Source: DATJGR01 sp041739525
GTDB taxonomy: Bacteria; Pseudomonadota; Gammaproteobacteria; Pseudomonadales; Azotimanducaceae
DNA: 64,000 bases
NCBI GenBank assembly: GCA_041739525.1
Contig: JBGSNQ010000006.1
Location: 1 to 64,000, forward strand
Reading direction: 5' to 3'
Positions 18,661 to 27,703 of the stretch are shown in pieces. The notes beneath the pieces were generated by a model. That model saw only the letters and a program-made list of their open reading frames with translations. It was not told where the DNA came from and ran no database searches. Each line of letters starts with the position of its first letter. Within the stretch, counting starts at the first letter, position 1. The position numbers and the translations under genes are program-made.

Positions 18661-19260
18661 CTACTTCTCCAACTTGAACGTCAATACGACCATCACGCCG
18701 CGGCGTTCCATCGCGCGCCCGTCGACGACCTTCGGGTTGTATTTCCATCGACCGATCGCATCGAGCGCAGCGCGCTCGAACAACCCTTTCGGGTCCGCGT
18801 CGACGACCTTCTGATCCGCCACTGTCCCTGCCGGCGTGATCGTGAACTGCACCTGCACCCAACCCTCGATGCCGCGCTCACGCGCCCGGTTCGGGTATTC
18901 AGGGTTGATCCGCACCAACGGGATGACGTCGCGGTCGGAACCGACCGAGATGCCGTGGCCGAGGTTGCCGGTGTCGAACGACACGCTGACGGAGCTGACG
19001 TTGGCGTTGTCGATGCCGCCGGTCATCTGCGAGATCTGTGGGATCTCGGGCATCTTTTCCGGTTTCGGTTGGACGACCTTTTCGCGCTTCGTTTCGGTTT
19101 CCGTGTCGTGTTTCAGCGCCGTGAAGTCGATTTTCACAGCCGGCTTGAGATCGCCGAAACTGCCGGTTCCGCTGACTGCGACCCAAAGGGCCCAGAACAG
19201 GGCTGTGGCAAACGCCAACCCGAGCAGGAAGGCGACCGGGAGTCGTATGGCGTAGTTCAT
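18661..19260 (-). CDS. tonB: TonB-family energy transducer
   Basis: Transduces proton-motive force from the ExbB/ExbD motor to outer-membrane receptors. Of 199 residues, about 7-27 form the N-terminal signal anchor, a Lys/Pro/Glu-rich linker follows (around KREKVVQPKPEKMPEIP), and about 110-199 is the TonB C-terminal domain (YPNRARERGIEGWVQVQFTI, then a PLFERAALDA-like helix). Its short linker resembles Vibrio TonB2 more than E. coli TonB. ATG start with GAGGAG 8 bases upstream. Confidence 0.9.
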   Translation of the reverse strand: MNYAIRLPVAFLLGLAFATALFWALWVAVSGTGSFGDLKPAVKIDFTALKHDTETETKREKVVQPKPEKMPEIPQISQMTGGIDNANVSSVSVSFDTGNLGHGISVGSDRDVIPLVRINPEYPNRARERGIEGWVQVQFTITPAGTVADQKVVDADPKGLFERAALDAIGRWKYNPKVVDGRAMERRGVMVVLTFKLEK

Positions 19261-19276
19261 CGTGGGCTCCTCGCTC

Positions 19277-19684
19277 TCAAGGACTCAGTTCCGCCGAGAT
19301 CGCAATGTCTTTGATGCCGGCCTTGCGTGCTTCGTCCATCACCTTGGCAACCTGACCCGCGGGCGCAATTTTGTCGGCGATGATCACGACGGTGTCGTCG
19401 GGCCGTTCGATGTGCAGCTTTTCGATCGCCGGACGCAATTCGCGCAGGTCGAGCTGTTTGCGGTCCATCCAGATCCCGCCGTCGGGTTTGATGGCGATCA
19501 GCAGGTTGCCGGATTCGCGGTGCTCGGCCGTGCTTGCGAACGGCTTGTCGATCATCGCGCCGGTCTGTTTCACGAACGACGTCGTGATGATGAAGAAAAT
19601 CAACAGGTTCAGGACGAAATCCAGCATCGGCGCAAGGTCGATGCCGTGGTCTTCCTGGTCCGGCGCGTGACTGCGGAGTGCCAC
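19277..19684 (-). CDS. exbD: ExbD/TolR biopolymer transport protein, second copy
   Basis: Proton-channel stator subunit (135 residues) with a single N-terminal TM helix and a periplasmic domain. The key Asp just inside the membrane is seen in IDLAPMLDFVLNLLIFF (about residues 14-30). GTG start with GGGAGAG 8 bases upstream. It is a diverged copy of the ExbD directly upstream, from which it differs through most of its periplasmic domain; an asymmetric ExbD dimer is possible but unproven. Confidence 0.88.
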   Translation of the reverse strand: MALRSHAPDQEDHGIDLAPMLDFVLNLLIFFIITTSFVKQTGAMIDKPFASTAEHRESGNLLIAIKPDGGIWMDRKQLDLRELRPAIEKLHIERPDDTVVIIADKIAPAGQVAKVMDEARKAGIKDIAISAELSP

Positions 19685-19690
19685 TTTAAA

Positions 19691-20101
19691 TTACTCTCCC
19701 GTTGCGAAGGTCACGTTGTACACACCGGCCAGATGGGTCTGGTCGACGACCTGAACCAGCAGCCCCGTCGGGGCTTTTTCCTCAGCAATGATCAACACAC
19801 CGGCCTTCGTGTTCACCGCATGCAATCGTTCGACGTTTGCACGCACGGCCTCGGCGTCGATCACGCGGCCATCAATCCACACCTCGCCGTTCTGAAGTAT
19901 CTGGATCGCAATACTTTTGTCCGCATTCGGCGGTGGAGGTTCCCCGGTTGGCCGCTGCACGATCAGACCGGACTCTTTTACGAATACGGCGATGATGATG
20001 AAGAAGATCAGCAGGTTCAGTACGAAATCGAGCATCGGAGCAAGGTCGATACCGTGCTGTTCCGCTGAGTCGTGTGATGACGCGTGTCGGCGTGTTCGCA
20101 T
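19691..20101 (-). CDS. exbD: ExbD/TolR biopolymer transport protein, first copy
   Basis: 136-residue ExbD with the same membrane motif as its neighbour (IDLAPMLDFVLNLLIFFIII), a single TM helix and a periplasmic domain ending near the TonB-contact region. It starts 3 bases after the exbB stop. The pair of exbD genes in tandem within one TonB operon is less common than a single exbD. Confidence 0.9.
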   Translation of the reverse strand: MRTRRHASSHDSAEQHGIDLAPMLDFVLNLLIFFIIIAVFVKESGLIVQRPTGEPPPPNADKSIAIQILQNGEVWIDGRVIDAEAVRANVERLHAVNTKAGVLIIAEEKAPTGLLVQVVDQTHLAGVYNVTFATGE

Positions 20102-20104
20102 CGT

Positions 20105-20629
20105 TTAGAACCTCAGTTGGTCGGCAACGAGTTCGGATCTTCGCTTCACCAGGTCGGTGAACTTGTACACCGGGTACAGCCCGGTAATGCTGACGGCGAG
20201 ACCCGACAACGTGCATAGCATCGCTTGCGAAACGCCGGAAGCCATCGTCCGCGCGTCCGCCGAACCGCGCAGCGCCATCGAGTCGAACACTTCGAGCATT
20301 CCGCTCACCGTGCCGATCAGCCCGAGCAGCGGCGCCATCGGCACCAGCACGCGCAACACCAGCAGGTTCGTCGTCATCTCCGAGTTCAGCCTCGAAATCA
20401 TCGCCTCGCGGATCTGCCGCGCACACCACGACAGGTGGTCGCTGCGCGTATTCCACTGGTCGATCGACTTCTGGATGCTGACGGGCAGCACCTTCCAGAA
20501 GAACCAGATCCGCTCGACCACCAGCGTCCACATCAGCACACCGGACAAAAAAATCACGAACACGTACGGCCCCCCGCCATCGACCAGGTTCTGAATCGCG
20601 GCGTAGGGGGCCAGCAGCTTATCGAGCAT
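20105..20629 (-). CDS. exbB: ExbB/TolQ proton-channel protein
   Basis: 174-residue inner-membrane motor protein with three TM helices and the MotA/TolQ/ExbB core: MAPLLGLIGTVSGMLEVFDSMA at about residues 92-113 and a last helix rich in Ala/Ser/Thr. Its short length matches Vibrio ExbB2-type proteins. The ATG lies inside the last codons of the upstream gene (an 11-base overlap), so translation is probably coupled. Confidence 0.9.
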   Translation of the reverse strand: MLDKLLAPYAAIQNLVDGGGPYVFVIFLSGVLMWTLVVERIWFFWKVLPVSIQKSIDQWNTRSDHLSWCARQIREAMISRLNSEMTTNLLVLRVLVPMAPLLGLIGTVSGMLEVFDSMALRGSADARTMASGVSQAMLCTLSGLAVSITGLYPVYKFTDLVKRRSELVADQLRF

Positions 20630-22022
20630 TGCGCTTCTCGATCATTTCGGCGAGCAGACCGGAAGCCTGTCCGTCGAGCAATGACTCGATCTGGCGCGAG
20701 ATCGAACTCAGCATCGCGTTGCAGAACAGCAACGGGATGGCGATACCGAGACCGAGAACCGTCGCGATCATGGCCTGGGAGATACCGTGTGCCATCAGTT
20801 TCGGGTCGCTCGAGCCCGACTCGGTGATGCTCTGGAACGTCAGGATCATCCCGATGACCGTACCGATCAGGCCGAGCAACGGACCGGCGGCGACGGCGAG
20901 GCGCAGGAACGCCTGGAACCGTTCGATCTTCGGAATTTCGGCGACGATCGCCTCGGAAATCCGCAACTCGGCAATCTCGTAGTCTTCTTCGATCCGCGAC
21001 GTATCGCCCTTGAAGGCGAGCAGCACGCGACCCAGCGGATTGTCGTCCTTCGGGTTATCGAGATCCTTCTGTTGCGCCGCGACCTTGATCCGCATCCGGA
21101 TCAGATAGATGAACTGATAGATGAAGCACGCGAGGCCGATCAGACCCACTGCGATGATCACGTAGCCGACTTCCTCACCCTGTTCGATCCGCTCGCCGAT
21201 ATCGGGACGCTCGCCGTACAGCGCTATCAGAACGCCGCGGCCCGGGTCGACGACAGACCGCACGTGGCCACTGGTCGCATCCTGCAGATCCTGAGCAGCG
21301 CTCTGGAACTGTCTTGGCGGTTGGCGCGTCAGCACCGCGAGGCTTTGCAGCGACGGCAGATAGGAAAGGAATTTACCGTTCGACATGATCGTGAACGGAC
21401 CAACCCGCACGACCTGCGCCGTCGCCGTTTGACCGTCGGCCTGAACGACCGGATGCTCGAAGCGCTGGATGTCGCCGGTAGCGGTCATCTCACGCTGCAT
21501 TTCGAACCACAGGCGCTCCAACTCGGCAATAGAGGGTAGCGTCTTCGCGCTGGCGAGCGAGCGCAGGAACGCTTCGCGATCGGGGAACTGCGCGCTGATG
21601 ATGGACTGCTCCATCACGTTGGCGGTGTCGCCGGCGACCTGGCGCGTAACGCCGAACAGTTCGCCGAGGTTTCCTTCGCGCTGTTTCAGCAGTGTGGTGA
21701 CCTCGTTGATTTCCTTCTCGTTGTTGTCGAACTCGGTCGACAGCGCCTTACTGCGTGCATCCGCTGCCGCCTGTGCCCTTTGAGCTTCGGCCAACACCGT
21801 TGCCTGCTGCGCGCGGTTCGCGGTGAAGTCTTTGAGGCGTTGCGCGTTCTGCTCGGCTTCCGCAGCGCGGGTGTTTTTCACCTGCTGCAGCAGCTGATCC
21901 AGCGTTACGGCGGCGGCCGCAGCCGAGGCGTGCATCGGAACGGCGAGCTGCACACCGAGCAACGCCGTGGTCAGCAGCGCAAGGCGGCGCGTGCGAACGA
22001 ATAGGGTGGTTGCGCGGATCAC
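20619..22022 (-). CDS. TtpC-like MotA/TolQ/ExbB protein with periplasmic coiled-coil extension
   Basis: 467-residue protein: a signal peptide (about 1-38), a long Ala/Gln/Glu-rich coiled coil (about 45-150), a further periplasmic domain, then a TM helix near 285-305 and a C-terminal ExbB-like channel domain with AAGPLLGLIGTVIGMILTF. This is the layout of TtpC, the extra ExbB-like component that Vibrio TonB2 systems need for iron-siderophore uptake. The GTG start at 22022 overlaps the DUF3450 stop (GTGA); the 39 codons open upstream are antisense extension. Confidence 0.87.
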   Translation of the reverse strand: MIRATTLFVRTRRLALLTTALLGVQLAVPMHASAAAAAVTLDQLLQQVKNTRAAEAEQNAQRLKDFTANRAQQATVLAEAQRAQAAADARSKALSTEFDNNEKEINEVTTLLKQREGNLGELFGVTRQVAGDTANVMEQSIISAQFPDREAFLRSLASAKTLPSIAELERLWFEMQREMTATGDIQRFEHPVVQADGQTATAQVVRVGPFTIMSNGKFLSYLPSLQSLAVLTRQPPRQFQSAAQDLQDATSGHVRSVVDPGRGVLIALYGERPDIGERIEQGEEVGYVIIAVGLIGLACFIYQFIYLIRMRIKVAAQQKDLDNPKDDNPLGRVLLAFKGDTSRIEEDYEIAELRISEAIVAEIPKIERFQAFLRLAVAAGPLLGLIGTVIGMILTFQSITESGSSDPKLMAHGISQAMIATVLGLGIAIPLLFCNAMLSSISRQIESLLDGQASGLLAEMIEKRNAR

Positions 22023-22801
22023 TGTTGCACCTCCGTCGGGGCTGGTAGTTGGACCCACAACACGTCGGGCGCGCCTTGCTTCTTCGCAACGCGCAGGGCG
22101 TGTTCGACGTCTTTTTGGGTGCCGGGGTCGGAGACCCATTTTTTCTCGGCCTTGTCCCAGTAGCCGGCGTCTTTGCCGTCGGGGCGGCGGTACATCAGAG
22201 CGACCCGGCCGACTCGCACCACATCGACGAGCGACGCGGAGTCGCCTTCGCCGAGCTTCATTTCGTAGTTGTCGAGCGTGCGGCCGTATTCCATCTCGAT
22301 CTGATAAGCCTCGAGGATGCGGCGGTATTTCTCGGAGACCGTTACGTCGGCGCGGTCCATCAGACCTTTGAGCGTCGCAACGCGCTTGTTGCGCTCTTCG
22401 ATTCTAAAGGGGATGTCGAGCGCTACGAATTGTTCGAGGGTGGACACCATCTTTTCCATCAGCGGATACACGTCGCGGCTGGTGGTTTCGATCGAGGCCA
22501 GCTGCGCCTGCATCGACGCGATCTCGCTGCGCTGGGCAACGACCTGTTCGGTGAGGTGCGTGTTGTACTTGGTGATGCTCTGCGTATCTTCGAGGGTGCG
22601 TCGATACTTGTTCAGCATCTCCGTCGTGCTGTCGTCAATCTTGTCGATCTGTTCTTGCGCGGCCTTGGCGGCTTTGTCGCCGGCGGCCTGTTGCGCGAGC
22701 AGATTGTCCAGAGGCTTGGTGTCGGCTGCATACACGGGCACTGTCAGCATCAGCGCCATCAGAACGACCGCGCGGGATCGCTGAATTCTGTCTGGTGTCA
22801 T
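22019..22801 (-). CDS. DUF3450 periplasmic coiled-coil protein, first gene of the TonB operon
   Basis: 260 residues with a signal peptide (cleavage near YAADT, residue 25), a coiled-coil first half and the DUF3450 C-terminal region ending with the RVALMYRRPDGKDAGYWD block. DUF3450 genes are regularly found directly upstream of ttpC-exbB-exbD-tonB sets; the role is thought to be an accessory of that motor, but the biochemistry is unknown. ATG start; an AAGGAA about 14 bases upstream is a distant ribosome site. Confidence 0.85.
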   Translation of the reverse strand: MTPDRIQRSRAVVLMALMLTVPVYAADTKPLDNLLAQQAAGDKAAKAAQEQIDKIDDSTTEMLNKYRRTLEDTQSITKYNTHLTEQVVAQRSEIASMQAQLASIETTSRDVYPLMEKMVSTLEQFVALDIPFRIEERNKRVATLKGLMDRADVTVSEKYRRILEAYQIEMEYGRTLDNYEMKLGEGDSASLVDVVRVGRVALMYRRPDGKDAGYWDKAEKKWVSDPGTQKDVEHALRVAKKQGAPDVLWVQLPAPTEVQQ

Positions 22802-22832
22802 GGTGTCTTGCTTCGTTCCTTAGGCCGGCCGA

Positions 22833-22861
22833 GTGATAGCGCGACCCTATTGTTGATGTAA
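22833..22861 (-). promoter_or_regulatory. candidate sigma-70 promoter of the TonB operon
   Basis: Read on the minus strand: TTACAT as -35 (22856-22861), a 17-base spacer, and TATCAC as -10 (22833-22838). Transcription would begin about 25 bases before the DUF3450 ATG. The match is moderate and made by eye. Confidence 0.3.
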
Positions 22862-22862
22862 G

Positions 22863-22880
22863 CGATCTCGTGCGAGATCG
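22863..22880. promoter_or_regulatory. 8-bp inverted repeat just upstream of the candidate -35
   Basis: CGATCTCG and CGAGATCG separated by TG. The position directly upstream of the proposed TonB-operon promoter suggests an activator or repressor site. It does not resemble a Fur box. Confidence 0.35.
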
Positions 22881-23749
22881 GCCCCCCTTATTTGCAGCAT
22901 GTCCCCTGTCACGCTGCTAGAACCGAGAACGCGACCTTCGACGTCGACATGATGATGTCGTTACGTTGCAGGTTCCGTGATTTCCCCGGCGACGCGATCC
23001 CGGTGCTGATTTCAACACTATCTTGGGGCGGAACGCAAAGGTTTGATTGAACCTTCGCGCGTGATGCATCGCGGCGTCGTACGGTGAAATTGCTGACGCG
23101 TTTTCAGCGTCGCGCGAATGTGACAACGACGAGCGCGAGACGTTCGATGTCGGACGCGTCGAGCACGCTCGATTGGAGCATTCCAGGCCTTCCCTTCGGG
23201 CCATCCGAACGCTCGCACCGGTAACGCAACTCCGCAGCGAGGTTTACGAACTGCAGTTGTGTGTGAATGTCGCTCGGGTTCGGCATCGGTCGATGCGTCG
23301 ATCGGCGTCGCAGCTGCGGGACCCAGATATTTCACGTGTAAATCGATGAGCGCAGCGTCGCGCAATGCTTCGCGAGTGTGCTGCAATCTGCGTCCGCCGC
23401 GCTGAAGAATCCGATCGCGCCAACGCCTCCGTCGGGGGGCGCGAGGTTCGACGCCGAAGGCGCCTACCATTTTCAGCGAGGAAGCGCTCACGGTTACGCG
23501 CGCATGGCACGGAACCGGCCTCGAATCGTTGCACGATGGCGTCGTTTCGGTTGCGCGGGACGGCCAACGCTTCTGCAACGTCGCGCGTTCCGCGGCCTGA
23601 AGACTTGACTCGGAGACAGCGCCATGTCACGCGTTCCGAATCCGGACATTGCGTTACCTGCGTACTCATTCGCGAGCGTGCACCAAGGTCGTGCATCGGC
23701 GCTCTGCAAAGCGAGGGCGTTCGGATCCGAGCATTGCGCGGTGGCCTCG
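22881..23749. other. intergenic gap with no convincing gene
   Basis: About 870 bases between the TonB-operon control region and the 3' end of kup. Short Arg-rich open frames exist on both strands but have no recognisable motifs, no family resemblance, and mostly lack ribosome sites. One plus-strand frame starting at 23624 has GGAGA upstream but runs antisense into kup. I see no terminator with a good T-tract. It may hold a decayed gene or an unannotated RNA. Confidence 0.5.
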
Positions 23750-25654
23750 TCAGATCTCGACCTGTGTACCGAGTTCGACGACACGGTTGGTCGGAATCCC
23801 GAAGAAATCAGATGCTTTCGTCGCGTTCTTCGACATCGACACGAACAGTTGCTCGCGCCATTTGGCCATGCCCGGCGCGCCGGTCGCGATCAGCGATTCG
23901 CGTGACACGAAGAACGACGTCTCCATCATCGCAAATACGAATCCGCCGCGGCCGCATTGCTCGAGCAGGCGCGGCACGTCGGCGTCCTCGGAGAATCCGT
24001 AGTACGCGGTGATGTGATGGAACGTCCCGCCGAGCGCGCGGATCTCGTACCGCTCTTCGAGCGGCACGTACGGAATGTCGCGCGCGACGATCGTCAGAAA
24101 CACCACTCGCTCGTGCAGCACCTTGTTGTGCTTGAGATTGTGCAGCAGCGAGTGCGGCACGCTGTTGACGGCCGACGTCAGGAACACCGCCGTGCCGGGT
24201 ACCCGCGTCGGCGGGTCGAGTTCGATGCTCTCGATGAACGCGTCGAGCGGCAACGATTCGTCGGACAGACGCCGCATGAGCACGATGCGACCCTTCTTCC
24301 ACGTGGTCAGCAGCGTGAACACGCTGATGCCGATCACGATCGGGAACCACCCCCCCGACGGGATCTTCAATGCGTTGGAGGTGAGGAATGCGAGGTCGAT
24401 GGCAAACAGCGGGATCGCAATCGCGAACGCGACCGGCACCGGCCAATTCCACATCCGGCGCATCACGAAGAGGATCAGGATCGAGTCGATCAGCATCGCC
24501 AGCGTCACTGCGATGCCGTACGCGCCGCCGAGGTTATCCGAATGGCGGAAGCCGACGACGAGCAGAATCACCGAGATGAACAGCACCCAGTTCACGAACG
24601 GCACGTAGATCTGGCCGATCTGCCTTTCAGAAGTGTGCTCGATGGTGAGCCGCGGGCAGTAGCCCATCTGAATCGCCGCGCGCGTGAGGGAGAACGCGCC
24701 GGAGATCACCGCCTGCGAGGCGATCACCGCGGCCGCCGTCGCGAGGATCACCAGGGGAATCAACGCCCACTTCGGCGCGAGCAGATAAAACGGATTCTGA
24801 ATGGCCGCCGGATCGGCGAGCAGCAGCGCGCCCTGACCGAAGTAGTTCAGAACCAGTGCCGGCATCACGAACATCAGCCATGCCCGCCGGATCGGCATCT
24901 TTCCGAAGTGCCCCATGTCGGCGTACAGCGCTTCCGTACCGGTCACGGCCAGTACGACTGCGCCGAGCGCGAGGAAAGCAGCGATCGGGTTCGCGACCAC
25001 GAACGCAATGGCATGCACCGGGCTGACCGCGGCGAGCACGCGGGGTTCTTCGATGATCTGCGCGATGCCGAGCAGTGCGAGCGTGGCGAACCACACGCAC
25101 ATGACCGGTCCGAAGAACATACCGACGCGGGCGGTGCCGCTGCGCTGGATGGAGAACAGCGCAACGATGATGAGAATCGCGATCGGCACGATGAAGTGGT
25201 GCAGTTGCGAGGTGATGATGTCGAGACCCTCGACCGCGCCGAGCACCGAGATGGCGGGGGTGATCATGCCGTCGCCGTAGAACATTGCCGCGCCGAAGAT
25301 GCCGATGCCGACGAACCACCAGCGTCGCCGCGGCTGCGACTCGAGAGCGCGCGACACCAGCGCGGTGAGCGCGAGAATGCCACCTTCACCACGGTTGTCG
25401 GCCCGCATGATCAGGGTTACGTACTTCAGCGTCACCACGATCACGAGCGACCAGAAGATGATCGACAGAATGCCCATGATGTTCGCAACGGAGAGGTCGA
25501 GGCGGTGCATGCCGATGAAGCACTGCCGCAACGTGTAGAGCGGACTCGTGCCGATGTCGCCGTACACGACACCGATTGCGCCGACGATCAGCGGTGCCGT
25601 ACGTGACGGAGCGACGCTCGTTTCGGGCGAGGCGGCAGCGCCGTCAGATTTCAT
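23750..25654 (-). CDS. kup: Kup-type potassium uptake transporter
   Basis: 634-residue inner-membrane K+ transporter of the KUP/HAK/KT family (E. coli Kup 622). Residues from about 20 to 430 give 12 hydrophobic helices; GVVYGDIGTSPLYTLR (about 29-44) and ADNRGEGGILALTALV (about 86-101) are family hallmarks. The remaining 200 residues form the cytosolic C-terminal domain. The ATG start is well placed before the first helix. It lies 86 bases after the regA stop on the same strand, with a stem-loop in between. Confidence 0.96.
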   Translation of the reverse strand: MKSDGAAASPETSVAPSRTAPLIVGAIGVVYGDIGTSPLYTLRQCFIGMHRLDLSVANIMGILSIIFWSLVIVVTLKYVTLIMRADNRGEGGILALTALVSRALESQPRRRWWFVGIGIFGAAMFYGDGMITPAISVLGAVEGLDIITSQLHHFIVPIAILIIVALFSIQRSGTARVGMFFGPVMCVWFATLALLGIAQIIEEPRVLAAVSPVHAIAFVVANPIAAFLALGAVVLAVTGTEALYADMGHFGKMPIRRAWLMFVMPALVLNYFGQGALLLADPAAIQNPFYLLAPKWALIPLVILATAAAVIASQAVISGAFSLTRAAIQMGYCPRLTIEHTSERQIGQIYVPFVNWVLFISVILLVVGFRHSDNLGGAYGIAVTLAMLIDSILILFVMRRMWNWPVPVAFAIAIPLFAIDLAFLTSNALKIPSGGWFPIVIGISVFTLLTTWKKGRIVLMRRLSDESLPLDAFIESIELDPPTRVPGTAVFLTSAVNSVPHSLLHNLKHNKVLHERVVFLTIVARDIPYVPLEERYEIRALGGTFHHITAYYGFSEDADVPRLLEQCGRGGFVFAMMETSFFVSRESLIATGAPGMAKWREQLFVSMSKNATKASDFFGIPTNRVVELGTQVEI

Positions 25655-25698
25655 GGGTTCTTTGATTTGGTTGCGCTACGTGCGGCGCGGCATTGTTT

Positions 25699-25738
25699 CG
25701 TACTGCGTGCCGAACATCAATTTGTGCCTGGCAGTACG
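25699..25738 (-). other. stem-loop between regA and kup
   Basis: Perfect 8-bp arms CGTACTGC and GCAGTACG with a 24-base loop, starting 3 bases after the regA stop on the minus strand. No T-tract follows, so it is not a classical terminator; it could protect the regA mRNA end or attenuate readthrough into kup. Confidence 0.3.
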
Positions 25739-25740
25739 GA

Positions 25741-26292
25741 TTAGTCGCGGACGGGGCGCTTCGAGAGTTTCCGCTGCAGCGTCCTGCGATGCATTTTCAG
25801 CGCGCGGGCGGTTGCCGAGACGTTGCCGTCGTATTCCGCGAGTACGCGTTGGATGTGTTCCCATTCGAGGCGCTCGACCGATGCGGGCGCGCGCTCGACG
25901 TCGATCGAACTGTCGCCGCCGCCGCGGCCGAGCGCGGCCACCACTTCGTCGGCCGTTGCGGGTTTACTCAGATAGTCGATCGCACCGAGTTTGATGGCTT
26001 CTATCGCGGTCGCGATGCTCGCGTAACCGGTCAACACTACGATTCGGGTCGCGGGCTCTGCCTGGTGCAGCCGCTCGATGAGTTGTAAACCGGACGCCCC
26101 CGGCATCTTCAGATCGACGACGGCGAATTCCGGTGGATCGTCGGCTACGAGATCGAACGCGGCTGCGGCATCGCCGGCCGTAACCACCGCATAGCCGCGC
26201 CGGCGCAGCGCGCGCGACAGTACGTCGCGAAATACCGCGTCGTCGTCGGCGAGCAGCAGGGTGGGCTCGTCGATCGTCTGCGCCAGCGTCAT
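25741..26292 (-). CDS. regA: RegA/PrrA/ActR-type redox response regulator
   Basis: 183-residue DNA-binding response regulator. The receiver domain (about 10-122) has Asp16-Asp18, the phosphoacceptor Asp60, Thr88 and Lys110. The C-terminus is a Fis-type helix-turn-helix, GNVSATARALKMHRRTLQRK (residues 156-175), close to the near-invariant RegA recognition helix. RegA regulators switch respiration and energy genes with redox state, a sensible partner for the nuo operon. ATG start at 26292, overlapping the regB stop (ATGA); the longer open frame lies inside regB. Confidence 0.92.
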   Translation of the reverse strand: MTLAQTIDEPTLLLADDDAVFRDVLSRALRRRGYAVVTAGDAAAAFDLVADDPPEFAVVDLKMPGASGLQLIERLHQAEPATRIVVLTGYASIATAIEAIKLGAIDYLSKPATADEVVAALGRGGGDSSIDVERAPASVERLEWEHIQRVLAEYDGNVSATARALKMHRRTLQRKLSKRPVRD

Positions 26293-27548
26293 GTTGGCGC
26301 GTTCCCGTACGAACGGAGAGGCAGCTTCACGCGCACCCACGCGCCGCCGCCTTCGCGATCGGCGATGTGCACGGAACCGCCAAGCCGTTCGATGGTGGCG
26401 TTTGCCAGCATCAGGCCGATTCCTATCCCCTCTGTTGTGCCGTTGGTAGAGGTCGCGGAAGACGCGATGGCGGAGATGTCGAAGCCGTTGCCCCGGTCGC
26501 GGATGTCGAGCATCAGATGTCGGTCGCTGCAACGCGCCGAGCATTCCACGGAACGCGGCGATGCATCGGCCGCGTTGTTCAACAGATTGAGAACCGCCTG
26601 ACGCAACGTCTGATCGGCCGCGATATGCGGATCGGCAGCTCCGGCGTCGCAACCGAACCGCGCGTTTACGGCGGGTCGCAGCAGTTCGAAGCGTTCGCGC
26701 ACGTCCTCGATGAAGGCGCCCACGCGCTGCGTATCCGCGATGGGCTCCGCGGGTGTCGCCGCGCGGCGCAACCGGCGCAGGATGTCCTTGCAGACGCCGA
26801 TCTGGGAAACGATCAGGTCGATGTCGGCGCGTTGAGTTGGCGTTGCGGTGTCGCGAATTTCGGCGGCGGCAATCGCGATGCTGCTGAGTGGCGTGGACAA
26901 CTCGTGCGCGGTGCCCGCCGCCAGCGTTGCGACGCCGATGATCTGCTCGTTGCGCAGGTTCGCTTCACGAGCGTCGGCCAGCGCCCTCGCTTGGGTGCGC
27001 ACGTACGCCGCCATCGACGTGCCGAAGTATGCGATCAGCGCAGCGGCAACGACGAACGTCACCAGCATGCCCAGCACGTGCAGCGTGAACGTCCCGGCCA
27101 TTGCCTCGTGCGTGGGTTCGAGCGGGACATGGAACAGGGCGATCAACGCGTAGCTCCCCACTGCCGCCACGGCGATGGCCCATGCCGTTCGCGCAGGCAG
27201 CAACGCGGCTGCCACGGCTATTGGCACGAGATAGAGCGATACGAGTGGATTGGTCCAGCCGCCGGTGAAGTAGAGAAGTGCCGTCAGCGCGGCGACGTCG
27301 ATGCCGAGTTGCAGCGGCAACTCGAGAGGATGCACAGGGCGCGCAACGGCGACGACCCGTAGCCAGGTGAGCAGCGTGATGATCGCGAGTGCGCCGATGA
27401 TTGCGGCCACTGGTCCGAGTGGCGTTGCGCCGTGTGTAGCTTGACCGATGAGCGCGGTGAGGCACGTGAGCGCCGTGAACAGCATGGCACGTGCGGTGAG
27501 CAGACGGCGCAGATTCACGGAAGCGGGATATTCGACGAAGGAGATCAC
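26289..27548 (-). CDS. regB: RegB/PrrB-type redox sensor histidine kinase
   Basis: 419-residue membrane histidine kinase with about six TM helices (residues 20-180), an H-box AHELSTPLSSIAI with His215, the redox-responsive Cys253 in VCKDIL, and the N and G boxes of the ATPase domain in the last 130 residues. RegB proteins sense quinone through a GGxxNPF loop; here it reads GGWTNPL (96-102), so the last Phe is Leu. That is a small departure that could alter quinone sensing. Confidence 0.92.
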   Translation of the reverse strand: MISFVEYPASVNLRRLLTARAMLFTALTCLTALIGQATHGATPLGPVAAIIGALAIITLLTWLRVVAVARPVHPLELPLQLGIDVAALTALLYFTGGWTNPLVSLYLVPIAVAAALLPARTAWAIAVAAVGSYALIALFHVPLEPTHEAMAGTFTLHVLGMLVTFVVAAALIAYFGTSMAAYVRTQARALADAREANLRNEQIIGVATLAAGTAHELSTPLSSIAIAAAEIRDTATPTQRADIDLIVSQIGVCKDILRRLRRAATPAEPIADTQRVGAFIEDVRERFELLRPAVNARFGCDAGAADPHIAADQTLRQAVLNLLNNAADASPRSVECSARCSDRHLMLDIRDRGNGFDISAIASSATSTNGTTEGIGIGLMLANATIERLGGSVHIADREGGGAWVRVKLPLRSYGNAPT

Positions 27549-27581
27549 GCGTGAAGCCTCGAAGTGGAAGCGGCGATCTTA

Positions 27582-27597
27582 CCCGGAAGCATCCGGG
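27582..27597. other. small stem-loop in the regB/permease divergent region
   Basis: CCCGGA and TCCGGG with an AGCA loop, 34 bases upstream of the regB start. Function unknown; no T-tract. Confidence 0.25.
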
Positions 27598-27656
27598 ATT
27601 CCTCGCCCCGCGCCTGGCACAACCGGGGAATTCCAGGGCCGTTCGTCTCGTCCAGC

Positions 27657-27673
27657 TGCGACAAATTGCCGCA
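27657..27673. promoter_or_regulatory. candidate RegA binding site
   Basis: TGCGAC-AAATT-GCCGCA, an inverted repeat with one mismatched pair, lying between divergent regBA and the APC permease. It fits the loose GCGRC-Nx-GNCGC pattern known for RegA/PrrA sites, so autoregulation or control of the permease is possible. Confidence 0.35.
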
Positions 27674-27703
27674 GGGTGCCTCCAACCGGGTACCATCGCG
27701 CAA

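Noticed and set aside
23624..23905. Plus-strand frame with a GGAGA ribosome site
   Set aside because: It runs into the 3' end of kup on the opposite strand and shows no recognisable family.
23957..25606. A 549-codon plus-strand open frame antisense to kup, and similar long frames opposite nuoL, nuoM and glmS
   Set aside because: Arg/His/Glu-rich translations without motifs, typical of the frame opposite GC-rich genes; the sense genes are unmistakable.
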